Origin: Streptomyces sp. 378 | Lineage (GTDB): Bacteria; Actinomycetota; Actinomycetes; Streptomycetales; Streptomycetaceae | Direction: 5' to 3' | NCBI RefSeq assembly: GCF_030124145.1 | Contig: NZ_JASKMS010000005.1 | Coordinates: 186,001-250,000, forward strand | DNA length: 64,000 nucleotides | Part shown: positions 40,446 through 51,858 of the stretch, piece by piece | Numbering within the stretch: position 1 is the first letter of the stretch | How the letters are laid out: the number at the start of each line of letters is the position of its first letter | The notes under the pieces: model-generated | Told to the model about the DNA's origin: nothing | The model's database searches: none | Seen by the model: only the letters and a program-made list of their open reading frames with translations | Program-made: the position numbers and the translations under genes

Positions 40446-41495
40446 CTAATGGTCGCCGGGACGGACCCGTCCGCCCCGTTCACTCCGTGGATGCCAGGAG
40501 GGGTCCGCGGCCGTCGCGGCCCGGATGTCGTCGCGTACGCGCAGGAAGTGGCCGAGCGGGTCGTCCGACACCCGGTCCCAGGGGAACGAGGTGGCGTACG
40601 GGCCGTTCAGGAGCAGCTGTTCGGTGGCGTCCTGCCAGCGCTCCAGGCGCACCAGGACGAAGATCAGCAGGTTCCGCATCCGGGCCGGCCAGGGATCGAC
40701 CGCGGGCAGCAGCGGGGACAGCGCGATCGCCCGGTCCACGGCCGCGTCCAGCCGCTCCCGGGACACCTCGGGCCCGCAGCCGTCGGTGAGGTAGCCGAAG
40801 GCGGCCCGCAGCGGGAGCGCCTGGACGAGCGCGCCGGGGGGAGCGTCCTGGGCGGCCCGGTCGGCGAAGTCGAAGCACTCGTGGTGCGAGCCGTGCCAGT
40901 GGGTGGCCAGGTAGCGCAGCGCCGCCACATGGCAGCCGTAGTGGTGCGGGGCACGGCGTACGGCCGCCTCCCACAGCTCCTCGAAGTAGGTGTGCCCGGC
41001 CTGGGCGCCCCGGGCGTGGTCGAGCGCAAGCCGCCACGGCACAGGGTCCCGCTGGTCGCCCCGGGCCGCGGCCGTGATGAGCGGGCTCACCTCGCGCAGC
41101 AGCTCGGCCCGGGCCGGTGACCGCCGGGCGCGGTCCACCGCCAGCTGGGCCGCGACCAGCAGCGCGTCGGGGTCCTGCGGGGCGAGGGCGAGCCAGGCGT
41201 CCAGCCACTCGGGCCGTGAGTGCGCGAAGGCGGCCAGCCGGGTGACGTACCGGTCGCGCCGTTCCCATTCGGAGGCCGCGCGGGTGGCCAGGAGCAGGCC
41301 GGCGGCTGGCCCGTGCTCACCCCGGGCGGCGGCGACCAGCGCCGGACTCAGCCGGGCGTCCGGTGCGTCGAGCAGCACCTCGTCGTCGGCGCGGGGCTCG
41401 CCGACGGGGTGGGGGGAGGTCCTTGCCATCCGGCTCGGGCGGATGAACGGGAGCTGCATTGCCATGGTGCCGACCATTGAAAGTCGGGTGGTCAT
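40446..41495 (-). CDS. TPR-like cytoplasmic protein of unknown function
   Basis: A 349-residue protein starting at ATG 41495 (MTTRLSMVGTM); an ATG at 41477 is an alternative. It is Ala/Arg/Trp-rich and predicted all-helical, with helix pairs such as WLDAWLALAPQDPDALLVAAQLAVDRAR and CHVAALRYLATHWHGSHHECFDFAD that resemble degenerate tetratricopeptide units. No signal peptide or membrane segment. I do not recognise a function. It is the first gene of the apparent orf-LON-ybaK unit. Confidence 0.7.
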   Translation of the reverse strand: MTTRLSMVGTMAMQLPFIRPSRMARTSPHPVGEPRADDEVLLDAPDARLSPALVAAARGEHGPAAGLLLATRAASEWERRDRYVTRLAAFAHSRPEWLDAWLALAPQDPDALLVAAQLAVDRARRSPARAELLREVSPLITAAARGDQRDPVPWRLALDHARGAQAGHTYFEELWEAAVRRAPHHYGCHVAALRYLATHWHGSHHECFDFADRAAQDAPPGALVQALPLRAAFGYLTDGCGPEVSRERLDAAVDRAIALSPLLPAVDPWPARMRNLLIFVLVRLERWQDATEQLLLNGPYATSFPWDRVSDDPLGHFLRVRDDIRAATAADPSWHPRSERGGRVRPGDH

Positions 41496-41598
41496 CGCGG
41501 CGCCAGACCGTTCATCAAACCTGCGGAAAGTTGTACATCCGATGGTCAAGAGAGCGTAAAGGTGTGACAGTTCAATAACTTTGGCCACAGCAGCATCA

Positions 41599-43176
41599 TC
41601 AGTTGCGCCGCAGCACCCGTGTCGCCCCCGCCGCCACCGTCGTCGCCAGGACCCAGCCCAGCAGGATCATCGCCGTCGCCAGCCACTGCCAGGCGCCGCG
41701 CAGCTGCCAGAAGCCCACCTGGCCGAGGTCGATGACCGGCAGCAGCAGATCGAGGGCGAAGAGCGTGGGATTCCACTCCGGGTGTTCGCCCCGCCTCATC
41801 GGCGGACGGCCGGCCTGCGCGAAGGTGAGCGAGCCCGCCGCCCACAGCACCGCCATCCACACCGCGGCCCGGCCCGGCCGGTACCCGTAGGCGACCGTCC
41901 AGTCCTGCGCGTACCCCCACAGCTTGGCCGCGATCGGCAGGCTCTCGCGATGCCGGCGCTGCTTGGCGAGCAGCACCTCGCGGGCGTCCTCGTCCTCCCC
42001 GCAGGCCCGCAGCACGGCCGCGAGCCGCTCGTACGGTTCCGGGTTGTACTCGGCGGTCGCCGCCGCCACCCAGGCCAGCCGCTCGGCCGGCGGGAACGGT
42101 CCGCGCGGCACGAGGTTCTCGTAGGCGAAACCGCCCATGTGCAGCCGGCCCGGGCCCGGCCAGGCGTCCGCCCGGTCCATCAGGTTGACGACCTTCGCCC
42201 CGGACAGCACCACCCGCCCGCGCGCCGGCTGCTCCCCGAGGAAGCGCAGCTCGGGAGTCTGCACCCGGCGCAGCGACAGCTCCTGGTCGTCGGTGAGGGT
42301 GAACCGGGCCTGCTCGAAGTCGACCGCGTCGCCGAACCGCCCGTCGTCCAGCCGCATCCCGCCCTCGCACTCGAAGCGCTGGATCCGCGTCCCCTCGGCC
42401 GGCGTCATGCCGCTCATCGCCTGGGCGCCGACCCCCGCCGGGGTGAGGTACAGGCTGCGCTCGACGGTCAGCTGCGGCGCGTTCAGCGCGAGCCGGGCGT
42501 ACGGGTTCGCCAGGCGGGCGCCGCGCAGGCTCAGGGAGACGCCGACGGTGGCCGCGCGCAGGCTCAGCTCGCCGTGCGACTCCAGCAGCTCGGCCTGTAA
42601 GTCCTGGCCGACGGTCAGGCCGTCCGCGGCGATCGACCGGCCGCTGTGGTCCCGGTGCACGATCGCCTGGTTCAGCATCAGGTCCGTGCCGATCTGCGCG
42701 TCGGTGAGCCGGATGCCGTGGTGGAAGCGGCAGCGCGGCAGATGCAGATCACCCTCGGTGTGCACCCGGGCCGCCTCGAGCCGCGGCACCGAGCAGTCCA
42801 CCATCCGCAGGGTCGTGAAGCGGGCCTCCGGGAGCAGCACGTCCTGCTCGAACCGGCACCGGCGCAGCTCGACGTACGGCACCACCGTGCCGCCGGCGAG
42901 TTCCAGCGAGCCGCTGACCTGCACGCCGACCAGCTTCAGCGAGGACACGCGACCGGCCAGGGCGGGCGGGCCGTCCAGCAGCAACCAGCACACGATCCGG
43001 GCCCGCACGGTCCGCTCCGCGCCCCACGGACGACCGCCGTGCGGATCGTCCGCCACGGCGTCGCCGCTGCTCAGGTCGTACACGGTCCCGTTGCGGAAGG
43101 CCTGCCACATGCCGGCCTCGGCCGCGGTCAGGTCGTCGGGCAGATCCCCGGCACGGAGGCCGGCCCCCTCGGTCAC
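41599..43176 (-). CDS. pentapeptide-like beta-helix protein with C-terminal membrane segments
   Basis: Starting at GTG 43176, which has a strong GGAGGAGGG site, the 525-residue product has an N-terminal half made of about twelve repeating 20-25-residue units (GDLHLPRCRFHHGIRLTDAQ, LSLRAATVGVSLSLRGARL) that look like a right-handed beta-helix of loose pentapeptide type. After a helical segment (AATAEYNPEPYERLAAVLRACG) come two or three membrane helices (about 435-455, 475-520). Homologues are sometimes annotated as membrane-associated oxidoreductase, but no redox motif is visible. Role unknown. It diverges from hisD. Confidence 0.75.
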   Translation of the reverse strand: MTEGAGLRAGDLPDDLTAAEAGMWQAFRNGTVYDLSSGDAVADDPHGGRPWGAERTVRARIVCWLLLDGPPALAGRVSSLKLVGVQVSGSLELAGGTVVPYVELRRCRFEQDVLLPEARFTTLRMVDCSVPRLEAARVHTEGDLHLPRCRFHHGIRLTDAQIGTDLMLNQAIVHRDHSGRSIAADGLTVGQDLQAELLESHGELSLRAATVGVSLSLRGARLANPYARLALNAPQLTVERSLYLTPAGVGAQAMSGMTPAEGTRIQRFECEGGMRLDDGRFGDAVDFEQARFTLTDDQELSLRRVQTPELRFLGEQPARGRVVLSGAKVVNLMDRADAWPGPGRLHMGGFAYENLVPRGPFPPAERLAWVAAATAEYNPEPYERLAAVLRACGEDEDAREVLLAKQRRHRESLPIAAKLWGYAQDWTVAYGYRPGRAAVWMAVLWAAGSLTFAQAGRPPMRRGEHPEWNPTLFALDLLLPVIDLGQVGFWQLRGAWQWLATAMILLGWVLATTVAAGATRVLRRN

Positions 43177-43295
43177 GGCTCTTCCCTCCTCCCCGGGTAC
43201 GCGCCGGTTGGTTTCTTCGTACAACTGTTCATGCCCGCTGTGTGACGCCCCGAAAGCAGGAGGTGAAGGGGATCTTCCGCCTTCCGGGGGCTTCT

Positions 43296-43312
43296 GTATC
43301 AGCCATTGATAC
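43296..43312. promoter_or_regulatory. operator-like dyad upstream of hisD
   Basis: GTATCA (43296-43301) and TGATAC (43307-43312) form a perfect 6-bp dyad with a 5-base spacer, 42 bases upstream of the hisD GTG, in the divergent promoter region between the pentapeptide-like gene and hisD. It resembles a dimeric-repressor site; no regulator is identified. Confidence 0.45.
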
Positions 43313-43353
43313 GCGCGGACGGCGTCTCATCCGGGTCTGAGAGAATTGAGCCC

Positions 43354-44679
43354 GTGATCTCTCGAATCGATCTGCGCGGCGACGCCCTTCCCGAGGGCCC
43401 CGCCCTGCGTGACCTGCTGCCCCGAGCCGACTTCGACGTAGCGGCCGCCCTGGAGAAGGTGCGTCCGCTCTGCGAGGACGTGCATCATCGGGGCGACGCG
43501 GCGCTGATCGACGCCGCCGAGCGGTTCGACGGGGTCCGGCTCGACCAGGTGCGGGTGCCGGCCGCCGCACTCGCCCGCGCGCTGCGGGAGCTCGACCCGG
43601 CCGTGCGCGCGGCTCTGGAGGAGTCCATCCGCCGCGCCCGTACCGTCCACCGCGAGCAGCGCCGCTCCTCGCACACCACACAGGTCGTGCCCGGCGGCAG
43701 CGTGACCGAGAAGTGGGTCCCGGTCGACCGGGTGGGGCTGTACGCGCCCGGCGGCCGGTCCGTGTATCCGTCCTCCGTGATCATGAACGTGGTGCCCGCG
43801 CAGGAGGCCGGCGTCGAGTCCATCGCGCTCGCCTCGCCCGCCCAGGCCGACTTCGGCGGCCTGCCGCACCCGACGATCCTCGCCGCCTGCGCGCTGCTCG
43901 GCGTCGACGAGGTGTACGCGGCCGGCGGTGCCACCGCCGTCGCGATGTTCGCCCACGGCACCGAGTCCTGCCCGCCCGCGAACATGGTCACCGGCCCCGG
44001 CAACATCTGGGTCGCCGCCGCCAAGCGCTACTTCACCGGCAGGATCGGCATCGACGCCGAGGCCGGCCCGACCGAGATCGCCGTCCTCGCCGACGACACG
44101 GCCGACCCGGTGCACGTCGCCTCCGACCTGATCAGCCAGGCCGAGCACGACCCGCTGGCCGCCGCCGTCCTGGTCACCGACTCCGTCCGGCTCGCCGACG
44201 CCGTCGAGAAGGAGCTGGAGCCGCAGGTCGCGGCCACCCGGCACATCGACGACCGGATCGTCCCGGCCCTGTCCGGCCGGCAGTCCGCGATCGTCCTGGT
44301 CGACGGCATCGACGAGGGCCTGAGGGTGGTCGACGCGTACGGCGCCGAGCACCTGGAGATCCAGACGGCGGACGCCGCCGCCGTGGCCGACCGCGTCCGG
44401 AACGCCGGCGCGATCTTCGTCGGCCCCTGGGCCCCGGTCTCCCTCGGCGACTACGCGGCCGGCTCCAATCACGTCCTGCCCACCGGCGGCTGCGCCTGCC
44501 ACTCCTCCGGCCTGTCCGTCCAGTCCTTCCTGCGCGGCATCCACATCGTCGACTACACCCAGGACGCCCTGGCCGAGGTCGCGCACCACGTGGTGACGCT
44601 GGCGGAGGCGGAGGACCTGCCGGCCCACGGTGCGGCGATCAAGGCCCGGTTCGGTTGGAAGGTACCCGCAAGCAAGTGA
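43354..44679 (+). CDS. hisD: histidinol dehydrogenase HisD
   Basis: NAD-dependent zinc enzyme oxidising L-histidinol to histidine in the last two steps of the pathway. GTG 43354 gives 441 residues, the usual length. Motifs visible are [65 protein letters not shown] and [21 protein letters not shown] near the C-terminus. It begins the histidine operon and overlaps hisC in GTGA. Confidence 0.97.
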   Translation: MISRIDLRGDALPEGPALRDLLPRADFDVAAALEKVRPLCEDVHHRGDAALIDAAERFDGVRLDQVRVPAAALARALRELDPAVRAALEESIRRARTVHREQRRSSHTTQVVPGGSVTEKWVPVDRVGLYAPGGRSVYPSSVIMNVVPAQEAGVESIALASPAQADFGGLPHPTILAACALLGVDEVYAAGGATAVAMFAHGTESCPPANMVTGPGNIWVAAAKRYFTGRIGIDAEAGPTEIAVLADDTADPVHVASDLISQAEHDPLAAAVLVTDSVRLADAVEKELEPQVAATRHIDDRIVPALSGRQSAIVLVDGIDEGLRVVDAYGAEHLEIQTADAAAVADRVRNAGAIFVGPWAPVSLGDYAAGSNHVLPTGGCACHSSGLSVQSFLRGIHIVDYTQDALAEVAHHVVTLAEAEDLPAHGAAIKARFGWKVPASK

Positions 44680-45782
44680 CAGGCATCGACGATCTCCCCG
44701 TACGGGACGAGCTCCGCGGCACGTCCCCTTACGGCGCGCCCCAGCTGGACGTCCCGGTTCGGCTGAACACCAACGAGAACCCCTATCCGCTGCCCGAGCC
44801 GCTGGTCGAACGGATCGCCGAGCGCGTCCGTGAGGCGGCCCGCACGCTCAACCGCTACCCCGACCGGGACGCGGTCGAGCTGCGCACGCGGCTGGCCGAG
44901 TACCTGACGGACACCTCCGGCCACGAGGTCGGCGTGGCCGGCGTCTGGGCGGCCAACGGCTCCAACGAGGTCATCCAGCAGCTGCTGCAGACCTTCGGCG
45001 GACCGGGCCGCACCGCCATGGGCTTCGAGCCGTCCTACTCGATGCACGGCCTCATCTCGCGTGGCACCGGCACCGGCTGGATCTCCGGCCCCCGCAACGA
45101 CGACTTCACGATCGACCTGGCGGCGGCGCGGAAGGCCATCGCCGAGCACCGGCCGGACGTCGTCTTCGTCACCACCCCCAACAACCCCACGGGCACCGCC
45201 GTGCCGCCCGAGACGGTCCTCGCGCTGTACGAGGCCGCACAGACGGCGAAACCGTCGATGGTCGTGATCGACGAGGCGTACATCGAGTTCAGCCACGGCG
45301 CCTCGCTGCTGCCGCTGCTGGAGGGGCGCCCGAACCTGGTCGTCTCCCGCACCATGTCGAAGGCGTTCGGCGCGGCGGGCCTGCGCCTCGGCTACCTCGC
45401 CGCGCACCCCGCCGTCGTCGACGCCGTCCAGCTGGTCCGGCTGCCCTACCACCTGTCGGCCGTCACCCAGGCGACCGCCCTGGCCGCCCTGGAGCACACC
45501 GACACGCTGCTGGGCTATGTCGAGCAGCTCAAGACCGAACGGGACCGCCTGGTCACCGAACTGCTCGCGATCGGCTACGAGGTGACCCCCTCGGACGCCA
45601 ACTTCGTACAGTTCGGCCTGTTCGAGGACTCCCACGAGACATGGCGGAAGATCCTCGACCGGGGCGTCCTGGTCCGGGACAACGGCGTACCCGGCTGGCT
45701 CCGGGTCACCGCCGGAACCCCCGAAGAGAACGACGCGTTCCTCGACGCGGTCCGTGAACTGAAGAAGGAGCAGGAGCTATGA
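44676..45782 (+). CDS. hisC: histidinol-phosphate aminotransferase HisC
   Basis: PLP aminotransferase (fold type I) converting imidazole-acetol phosphate to histidinol phosphate. The 368-residue product starts at GTG 44676, overlapping hisD. N-terminal [17 protein letters not shown] binds substrate, [16 protein letters not shown] and [10 protein letters not shown] contact PLP, and the Schiff-base lysine is in [19 protein letters not shown] (about residue 228). The stop overlaps hisB in ATGA. Confidence 0.97.
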   Translation: MTGIDDLPVRDELRGTSPYGAPQLDVPVRLNTNENPYPLPEPLVERIAERVREAARTLNRYPDRDAVELRTRLAEYLTDTSGHEVGVAGVWAANGSNEVIQQLLQTFGGPGRTAMGFEPSYSMHGLISRGTGTGWISGPRNDDFTIDLAAARKAIAEHRPDVVFVTTPNNPTGTAVPPETVLALYEAAQTAKPSMVVIDEAYIEFSHGASLLPLLEGRPNLVVSRTMSKAFGAAGLRLGYLAAHPAVVDAVQLVRLPYHLSAVTQATALAALEHTDTLLGYVEQLKTERDRLVTELLAIGYEVTPSDANFVQFGLFEDSHETWRKILDRGVLVRDNGVPGWLRVTAGTPEENDAFLDAVRELKKEQEL

Positions 45783-46372
45783 GCCGCGTAGGACGCGTCG
45801 AACGGACCACCAAGGAGACGTCCGTCCTCGTCGAGATCGACCTCGACGGCACGGGCAAGACGGAGATCTCCACCGGCGTCGGCTTCTACGACCACATGCT
45901 CGACCAGCTCGGCCGGCACGGTCTGTTCGACCTGACCGTGAAGACCGAGGGCGATCTGCACATCGACTCGCACCACACCATCGAGGACACCGCGCTCGCC
46001 CTCGGCGCCGCCTTCAAGCAGGCCCTCGGCGACAAGGTGGGCATCTACCGCTTCGGCAACTGCACGGTCCCGCTGGACGAGTCCCTCGCCCAGGTCACCG
46101 TCGACCTGTCCGGCCGCCCCTACCTCGTGCACACCGAGCCCGAGAAGATGGCGCCGATGATCGGCGAGTACGACACCACCATGACCCGGCACATCCTGGA
46201 GTCCTTCGTGGCCCAGGCACAGATCGCGCTGCACGTGCACGTGCCCTACGGCCGCAACGCGCACCACATCGTGGAGTGCCAGTTCAAGGCGCTCGCCCGG
46301 GCCCTGCGGTACGCGTCCGAGCGTGACCCGCGCGCGGCCGGCATCCTCCCCTCCACGAAGGGCGCCCTGTGA
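45779..46372 (+). CDS. hisB: imidazoleglycerol-phosphate dehydratase HisB
   Basis: Mn2+-dependent dehydratase of the histidine pathway, here as a single-domain 197-residue protein without the phosphatase half found in enterobacteria. Metal-binding motifs: [16 protein letters not shown] (about residue 38), [14 protein letters not shown] (about 64), and the later [16 protein letters not shown]. It overlaps hisC by four bases and the following small gene by four bases, consistent with translational coupling. Confidence 0.96.
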   Translation: MSRVGRVERTTKETSVLVEIDLDGTGKTEISTGVGFYDHMLDQLGRHGLFDLTVKTEGDLHIDSHHTIEDTALALGAAFKQALGDKVGIYRFGNCTVPLDESLAQVTVDLSGRPYLVHTEPEKMAPMIGEYDTTMTRHILESFVAQAQIALHVHVPYGRNAHHIVECQFKALARALRYASERDPRAAGILPSTKGAL

Positions 46373-46533
46373 ACGGCATCTCGACCCTGCTGATCGTCGT
46401 CGGCCTCTTCCTCGCCGGCGGGATCTACTCCTTCGTCAAGCAGAAGATGCCCAAGGGTCTGATCGTGCTGCTGTCCATCGGCGCCGCGATGTGCCTGGCG
46501 GCCGGTGTGGTGAGGCTGGAGGTGTGGAATTGA
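46369..46533 (+). CDS. 54-residue membrane peptide between hisB and hisH
   Basis: GTG 46369 overlaps the hisB stop and TGA 46531 overlaps the hisH start region, so the small gene is inserted in the coupled chain. The peptide reads [20 protein letters not shown], a basic turn ([10 protein letters not shown]), a second hydrophobic run ([18 protein letters not shown]) and ends RLEVWN: two membrane helices, hairpin topology. I recall short membrane proteins at this spot in other actinobacteria, but the role is unknown. Confidence 0.8.
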   Translation: MNGISTLLIVVGLFLAGGIYSFVKQKMPKGLIVLLSIGAAMCLAAGVVRLEVWN

Positions 46534-47174
46534 GCGCCCCGCAGAAGAAGGTCGTCGTCTTCGACTACGGATTCGGCAACGTCCGTTCCGCCGAGCGTGC
46601 CCTCGCCCGCGCCGGGGCCGACGTGGAGATCACGCGTGACTACGACAAGGCCCTGAACGCCGACGGCCTGCTGGTCCCCGGCGTCGGCGCCTTCGCCTCC
46701 TGTATGACGGGCCTGCGCGAGGCGCGTGGCGACTGGATCGTCGACCGCCGGCTGTCCGGCGGCCGCCCGGTCATGGGCATCTGCGTCGGCATGCAGATTC
46801 TCTTCGCGCGCGGCATCGAGCACGGCGTCCAGAGCGAGGGCCTCGACGAGTGGCCCGGCTCGGTCGAGCCGCTCCAGGCCGAGATCGTGCCCCACATGGG
46901 CTGGAACACCGTCGAGGCGGCGCCCGGTTCGCAGCTGTTCGCGGGCCTGGACGCGGACGCCCGCTTCTACTTCGTGCACTCCTACGCCGTCCACGACTGG
47001 TCGCTTCAGACGCACAACCCGGCGATGGCCGCCCCCAAGGTCACCTGGTCCACGCACGGCAAGCCGTTCGTCGCGGCCGTCGAGAACGGCGCCCTGTGGG
47101 CCACGCAGTTCCACCCCGAGAAGTCCGGCGACGCCGGAGCCCAGCTCCTCACCAACTGGATCGGAACACTGTGA
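46530..47174 (+). CDS. hisH: imidazole glycerol phosphate synthase subunit HisH
   Basis: Glutamine amidotransferase subunit feeding ammonia to HisF. The start is TTG 46530: GGAGG at 46518-46522 gives ideal spacing, whereas the in-frame GTG 46524 would be only one base away from it. The 214-residue product has [19 protein letters not shown] at the start, the nucleophilic Cys in [13 protein letters not shown] (about residue 85) and the HPEKSG triad block near the end. Its stop overlaps priA. Confidence 0.96.
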   Translation: MSAPQKKVVVFDYGFGNVRSAERALARAGADVEITRDYDKALNADGLLVPGVGAFASCMTGLREARGDWIVDRRLSGGRPVMGICVGMQILFARGIEHGVQSEGLDEWPGSVEPLQAEIVPHMGWNTVEAAPGSQLFAGLDADARFYFVHSYAVHDWSLQTHNPAMAAPKVTWSTHGKPFVAAVENGALWATQFHPEKSGDAGAQLLTNWIGTL

Positions 47175-47896
47175 GCAAGCTCGAACTCCTTCCCGCCGTC
47201 GACGTCCGCGACGGCCAGGCCGTCCGCCTGGTGCACGGCGAGTCCGGCACGGAGACCTCCTACGGCTCCCCGCTGGAAGCCGCCCTGGCCTGGCAGCGCT
47301 CCGGCGCCGAATGGCTGCACCTGGTCGACCTGGACGCCGCGTTCGGCACCGGGAACAACCGCGAGCTGATCGCCGAGGTCGCCCGGGCCATGGACATCAA
47401 GGTGGAGCTGTCCGGCGGCATCCGCGACGACGACACCCTCGCCGCCGCCCTCGCCACCGGCTGCAAGCGCGTCAACCTCGGCACGGCCGCCCTGGAGACC
47501 CCGGAGTGGGTCGCCGAGGTCATCGCCGAGCACGGCGACAAGATCGCGGTGGGTCTCGACGTCCGCGGCACGACCCTGCGCGGCCGGGGCTGGACCCGCG
47601 ACGGCGGCGACCTCTACGAGACGCTGGAGCGCCTCGACAAGGAGGGCTGCGCGCGGTACGTCGTCACCGACATCGCCAAGGACGGCACCCTCCAGGGCCC
47701 CAACCTGGAACTGCTGCGCAACGTGTGCGCCGCCACCGACCGCCCGGTCGTGGCCTCCGGCGGGGTCTCCTCGCTCGACGACCTGCGGGCCATCGCCGAC
47801 CTCGTCCCGCTCGGTGTCGAGGGGGCCATCGTAGGGAAGGCGCTGTACGCGAAGGCGTTCACCCTGGAAGAGGCCTTGGAGGCTGTGTCGTCATGA
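47171..47896 (+). CDS. priA: phosphoribosyl isomerase PriA (HisA/TrpF bifunctional)
   Basis: (beta/alpha)8 barrel isomerase of 241 residues. In Streptomyces it performs both the HisA step and the TrpF step on phosphoribosyl-anthranilate, and a separate trpF is missing, consistent with its absence from the trp genes in this window. Catalytic Asp is in [19 protein letters not shown] (about residue 11) and the second in [17 protein letters not shown] (about 171). GTG 47171 overlaps hisH and its stop overlaps ridA. Confidence 0.95.
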   Translation: MSKLELLPAVDVRDGQAVRLVHGESGTETSYGSPLEAALAWQRSGAEWLHLVDLDAAFGTGNNRELIAEVARAMDIKVELSGGIRDDDTLAAALATGCKRVNLGTAALETPEWVAEVIAEHGDKIAVGLDVRGTTLRGRGWTRDGGDLYETLERLDKEGCARYVVTDIAKDGTLQGPNLELLRNVCAATDRPVVASGGVSSLDDLRAIADLVPLGVEGAIVGKALYAKAFTLEEALEAVSS

Positions 47897-48294
47897 CCGT
47901 GCGGCGTGTGCAGAGCGGAAGTCCCTGGGAAGAGTCCTTCGGTTTTGCACACGCCGTCGCGGCGGGCGACCGTGTGCTGGTCGCGGGCACGACCGCGTTC
48001 AAGGGCGACGTGCTCTACGGCGAGGGCGATCCGTACGAGCAGGCCAAGATCGCCTTCACCAGCGCCCTGGAGGCGATCGCCGAGTTCGGGCTCGCACCCG
48101 AGTCCGTGATCCGCACCCGGGTGTGCCTGGCGCACGCCCGGGACGTCGACGCCGTGGGCCGGGCGCACAAGGAGATGTTCGACGCCGTACGCCCGGTCAC
48201 GACCCTGCTGATCGTGCAGGGCTTCATGGACTCCCGGGTCCTGGTGTCGGTGGAAGTGGAAGCATTCCGAGGGACCCCCTCACAGGAACACTAA
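47893..48294 (+). CDS. RidA-family (YjgF/YER057c/UK114) protein
   Basis: A 133-residue trimer-forming RidA-like protein starting at ATG 47893, overlapping priA in ATGA. The conserved arginine is in [19 protein letters not shown] and the C-terminal block is [10 protein letters not shown]. True RidA hydrolyses reactive imine/enamine intermediates made by PLP enzymes; this member may belong to a related subgroup. Being embedded between priA and hisF it is coexpressed with histidine synthesis, though a direct role is unknown. Confidence 0.85.
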   Translation: MTVRRVQSGSPWEESFGFAHAVAAGDRVLVAGTTAFKGDVLYGEGDPYEQAKIAFTSALEAIAEFGLAPESVIRTRVCLAHARDVDAVGRAHKEMFDAVRPVTTLLIVQGFMDSRVLVSVEVEAFRGTPSQEH

Positions 48295-48308
48295 GAGGAG
48301 CAGGATTC

Positions 48309-49064
48309 ATGACCCTGGCGGTCCGAGTCATCCCCTGCCTGGACGTGGACAACGGCCGGGTCGTCAAGGGCGTCAACTTCCAGAACCTGCGCGACGCGGG
48401 CGACCCCGTCGAGATGGCCAAGGTGTACGACGCCGAGGGCGCCGACGAGCTGACGTTCCTGGACATCACCGCCTCGTCGGGCAACCGCGAGACCACGTAC
48501 GACGTCGTGCGCCGCACGGCCGAACAGGTGTTCATCCCGCTCACGGTCGGCGGCGGCGTCCGCACGGCCGAGGACGTGGACAAGCTGCTGCGGGCCGGCG
48601 CGGACAAGGTCGGCGTCAACACGGCCGCCATCGCCCGCCCGGAGCTGATCCGCGAGATCGCCGAGCGCTTCGGCCGCCAGGTCCTGGTCCTGTCCGTGGA
48701 CGCCCGCCGTACCGAGTCGGGCTCCTTCGAGGTGACCACCCACGGCGGACGCCGGGGCACCGGCATCGACGCCGTGGAGTGGGCGCACCGGGCCGCGGAG
48801 CTCGGCGCGGGCGAGATCCTGCTCAACTCGATGGACGCCGACGGCACCAAGGACGGCTACGACCTGGAGATGATCCGGGCCGTTCGGAAGCACGTCACGG
48901 TCCCCGTCATCGCCTCGGGCGGCGCGGGCAGGCTGACCGACTTCCCCCCGGCCGTCGAGGCGGGCGCGGACGCGGTCCTGGCCGCGTCGGTGTTCCACTT
49001 CGGCGACCTGCGCATCGGCCAGGTCAAGGAGACGCTGCGGGAGGCGGGGCACCCGGTGCGCTGA
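48309..49064 (+). CDS. hisF: imidazole glycerol phosphate synthase subunit HisF
   Basis: Cyclase subunit partner of HisH; barrel of 251 residues. N-terminal [19 protein letters not shown] carries the first catalytic aspartate (about residue 11) and [15 protein letters not shown] the second (about 131). ATG 48309 has an AAGAGGAG ribosome-binding site. It ends the main his operon and is followed by a strong terminator. Confidence 0.97.
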   Translation: MTLAVRVIPCLDVDNGRVVKGVNFQNLRDAGDPVEMAKVYDAEGADELTFLDITASSGNRETTYDVVRRTAEQVFIPLTVGGGVRTAEDVDKLLRAGADKVGVNTAAIARPELIREIAERFGRQVLVLSVDARRTESGSFEVTTHGGRRGTGIDAVEWAHRAAELGAGEILLNSMDADGTKDGYDLEMIRAVRKHVTVPVIASGGAGRLTDFPPAVEAGADAVLAASVFHFGDLRIGQVKETLREAGHPVR

Positions 49065-49081
49065 CGCCCCGTCCGCCGAGA

Positions 49082-49110
49082 GCCCCGGCCGCGCCCCGCG
49101 GCCGGGGCCT
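49082..49110. terminator. terminator after hisF
   Basis: GCCCCGGCCGCG (49082-49093) and its complement (49097-49108) form a 12-bp stem with loop CCC, 17 bases after hisF and directly next to the stop of the opposing gene at 49113. Confidence 0.8.
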
Positions 49111-49112
49111 TC

Positions 49113-49748
49113 TCAGATCCCGAGCTGCTTGGTCTCGTGCAGCTTCGCGATCGCGTTCTCGTCGCCGTCCAGGTCGACCTTGGCCGCGCTCCGGCGGCCA
49201 TAGCAGAACAGGACCAGTTCGGACGGCTCGCCGGTCACCGTGACCACCGGGGTGCCGCGGTGGGCGACCGCCGTCTGGCCGTCGGGGCGGCGCAGGACCA
49301 GGCCCGTCGGCACGCCGCGGCCCATCAGGCGGGCCGTGCGCTCCAGACGGGACCACAGAGCGTTCTGGAAGACCAGGTCCAGGTCGCGGGGGGACCAGTC
49401 GGGCTGGGCGCGGCGGACGTCCTCGGTGTGGACGTAGAACTCGACGAGGTTCGACGCTTCGTCGACCGGCTTCAGGCTGAAGGGCGAAAAACGCGGCGGG
49501 CCCGTACGGATCAGCTGGATCAGCTCCTCGTACGGCTTGTCGGCGTACTCCGCCATCACCTTGTCCAGGCGTGACGCGAGTTGCTTGATCAGTATCCCGC
49601 CGGCGGCGTCCGGGCGGCGCTCGCGCACCACCACGTGCGCGGCGAGGTCCCGGGTCGTCCAGCCCTCGCACAGGGTGGGCGCGTCCGGGCCCGCGGTCTC
49701 CAACAGGTCGGCGAGGAGAAGTCGTTCACGCTTGGCATGGGTCGACAT
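49113..49748 (-). CDS. TIGR03085-type metal-binding protein (DinB-like/maleylpyruvate-isomerase fold)
   Basis: A 211-residue protein resembling the actinobacterial TIGR03085 family. Blocks seen are [40 protein letters not shown] (in parts), [16 protein letters not shown] and [14 protein letters not shown]; the three His residues of such mycothiol-dependent DinB-like proteins fit HVVVRERRP and [10 protein letters not shown]. Substrate unknown. It sits between hisF and hisI on the opposite strand, so is not part of their operon. Confidence 0.8.
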   Translation of the reverse strand: MSTHAKRERLLLADLLETAGPDAPTLCEGWTTRDLAAHVVVRERRPDAAGGILIKQLASRLDKVMAEYADKPYEELIQLIRTGPPRFSPFSLKPVDEASNLVEFYVHTEDVRRAQPDWSPRDLDLVFQNALWSRLERTARLMGRGVPTGLVLRRPDGQTAVAHRGTPVVTVTGEPSELVLFCYGRRSAAKVDLDGDENAIAKLHETKQLGI

Positions 49749-49871
49749 GCCGCCCAGCCTACGGCCGGTCCCCCGGTCAGCCCAGCAGACGTGCCGATTC
49801 CCCTCCGACGGGTGTTCCGCCCAGTGGACACTCCGCCTGGCCTGTCAGTGGCGCACGGCACAATGGTCGGC

Positions 49872-50315
49872 ATGACCAGCAAGCCCGCCCGTCGCCCGGC
49901 CACCGCCCCTCACGGAGGCGCTTCGCGCCACAGTGCTCCATCCGGCCGCCTCGACGCGGAGATCGCCGCGCGCCTCAAGCGCAGTGCCGACGGCCTCCTG
50001 CCCGCCATCGCCCAGCAGTACGACACCGGCGAGGTGCTCATGCTCGGCTGGATGGACGACGAGGCGCTGCATCGCACCCTGACCACCGGCCGGTGCACCT
50101 ACTGGTCGCGCAGCCGCCGGGAGTACTGGGTCAAGGGCGACACCTCCGGCCACTTCCAGTGGGTGAAGTCCGTCGCCCTCGACTGCGACGCGGACACCGT
50201 GCTCGTCAAGGTGGACCAGGTCGGCGCCGCCTGCCACACCGGCGCCCGCACCTGCTTCGACGAGGACGTGCTCCTCAAGGACGGCGGCTCCGCCCGCCCC
50301 GCCCCGGATCAGTAA
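49872..50315 (+). CDS. hisI: phosphoribosyl-AMP cyclohydrolase HisI
   Basis: Zinc enzyme opening the adenine ring of PR-AMP in histidine synthesis; here without the HisE pyrophosphatase domain. ATG 49872 ([12 protein letters not shown]) gives 147 residues, somewhat long because of a Pro/Ala/Ser-rich N-terminal tail; ATG 49863 is an alternative. Motifs are [40 protein letters not shown] and CHTGARTCF with metal-binding Cys and Asp. trpE starts 11 bases after its stop, so the two are probably cotranscribed. Confidence 0.95.
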   Translation: MTSKPARRPATAPHGGASRHSAPSGRLDAEIAARLKRSADGLLPAIAQQYDTGEVLMLGWMDDEALHRTLTTGRCTYWSRSRREYWVKGDTSGHFQWVKSVALDCDADTVLVKVDQVGAACHTGARTCFDEDVLLKDGGSARPAPDQ

Positions 50316-50326
50316 GGTCAGCGGCC

Positions 50327-51808
<1,482 letters not shown>

Positions 51809-51810
51809 GA

Positions 51811-51842
51811 TGAACCCCGGGTGACGGTTCGCCCGGGGTTCA
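51811..51842 (+). terminator. hairpin after trpE
   Basis: TGAACCCCGGG (51811-51821) and CCCGGGGTTCA (51832-51842) form a perfect 11-bp stem with a 10-base loop immediately after the trpE stop. With no T-run and a gene starting eight to seventeen bases later, partial termination or attenuation is as likely as a full stop. Confidence 0.55.
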
Positions 51843-51858
51843 GGCGATAGTGGGGTAC

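Noticed and set aside
46524-46526. GTG 46524 as the hisH start
   Set aside because: Only one base separates it from the GGAGG site; TTG 46530 has normal spacing and overlaps the preceding stop codon.
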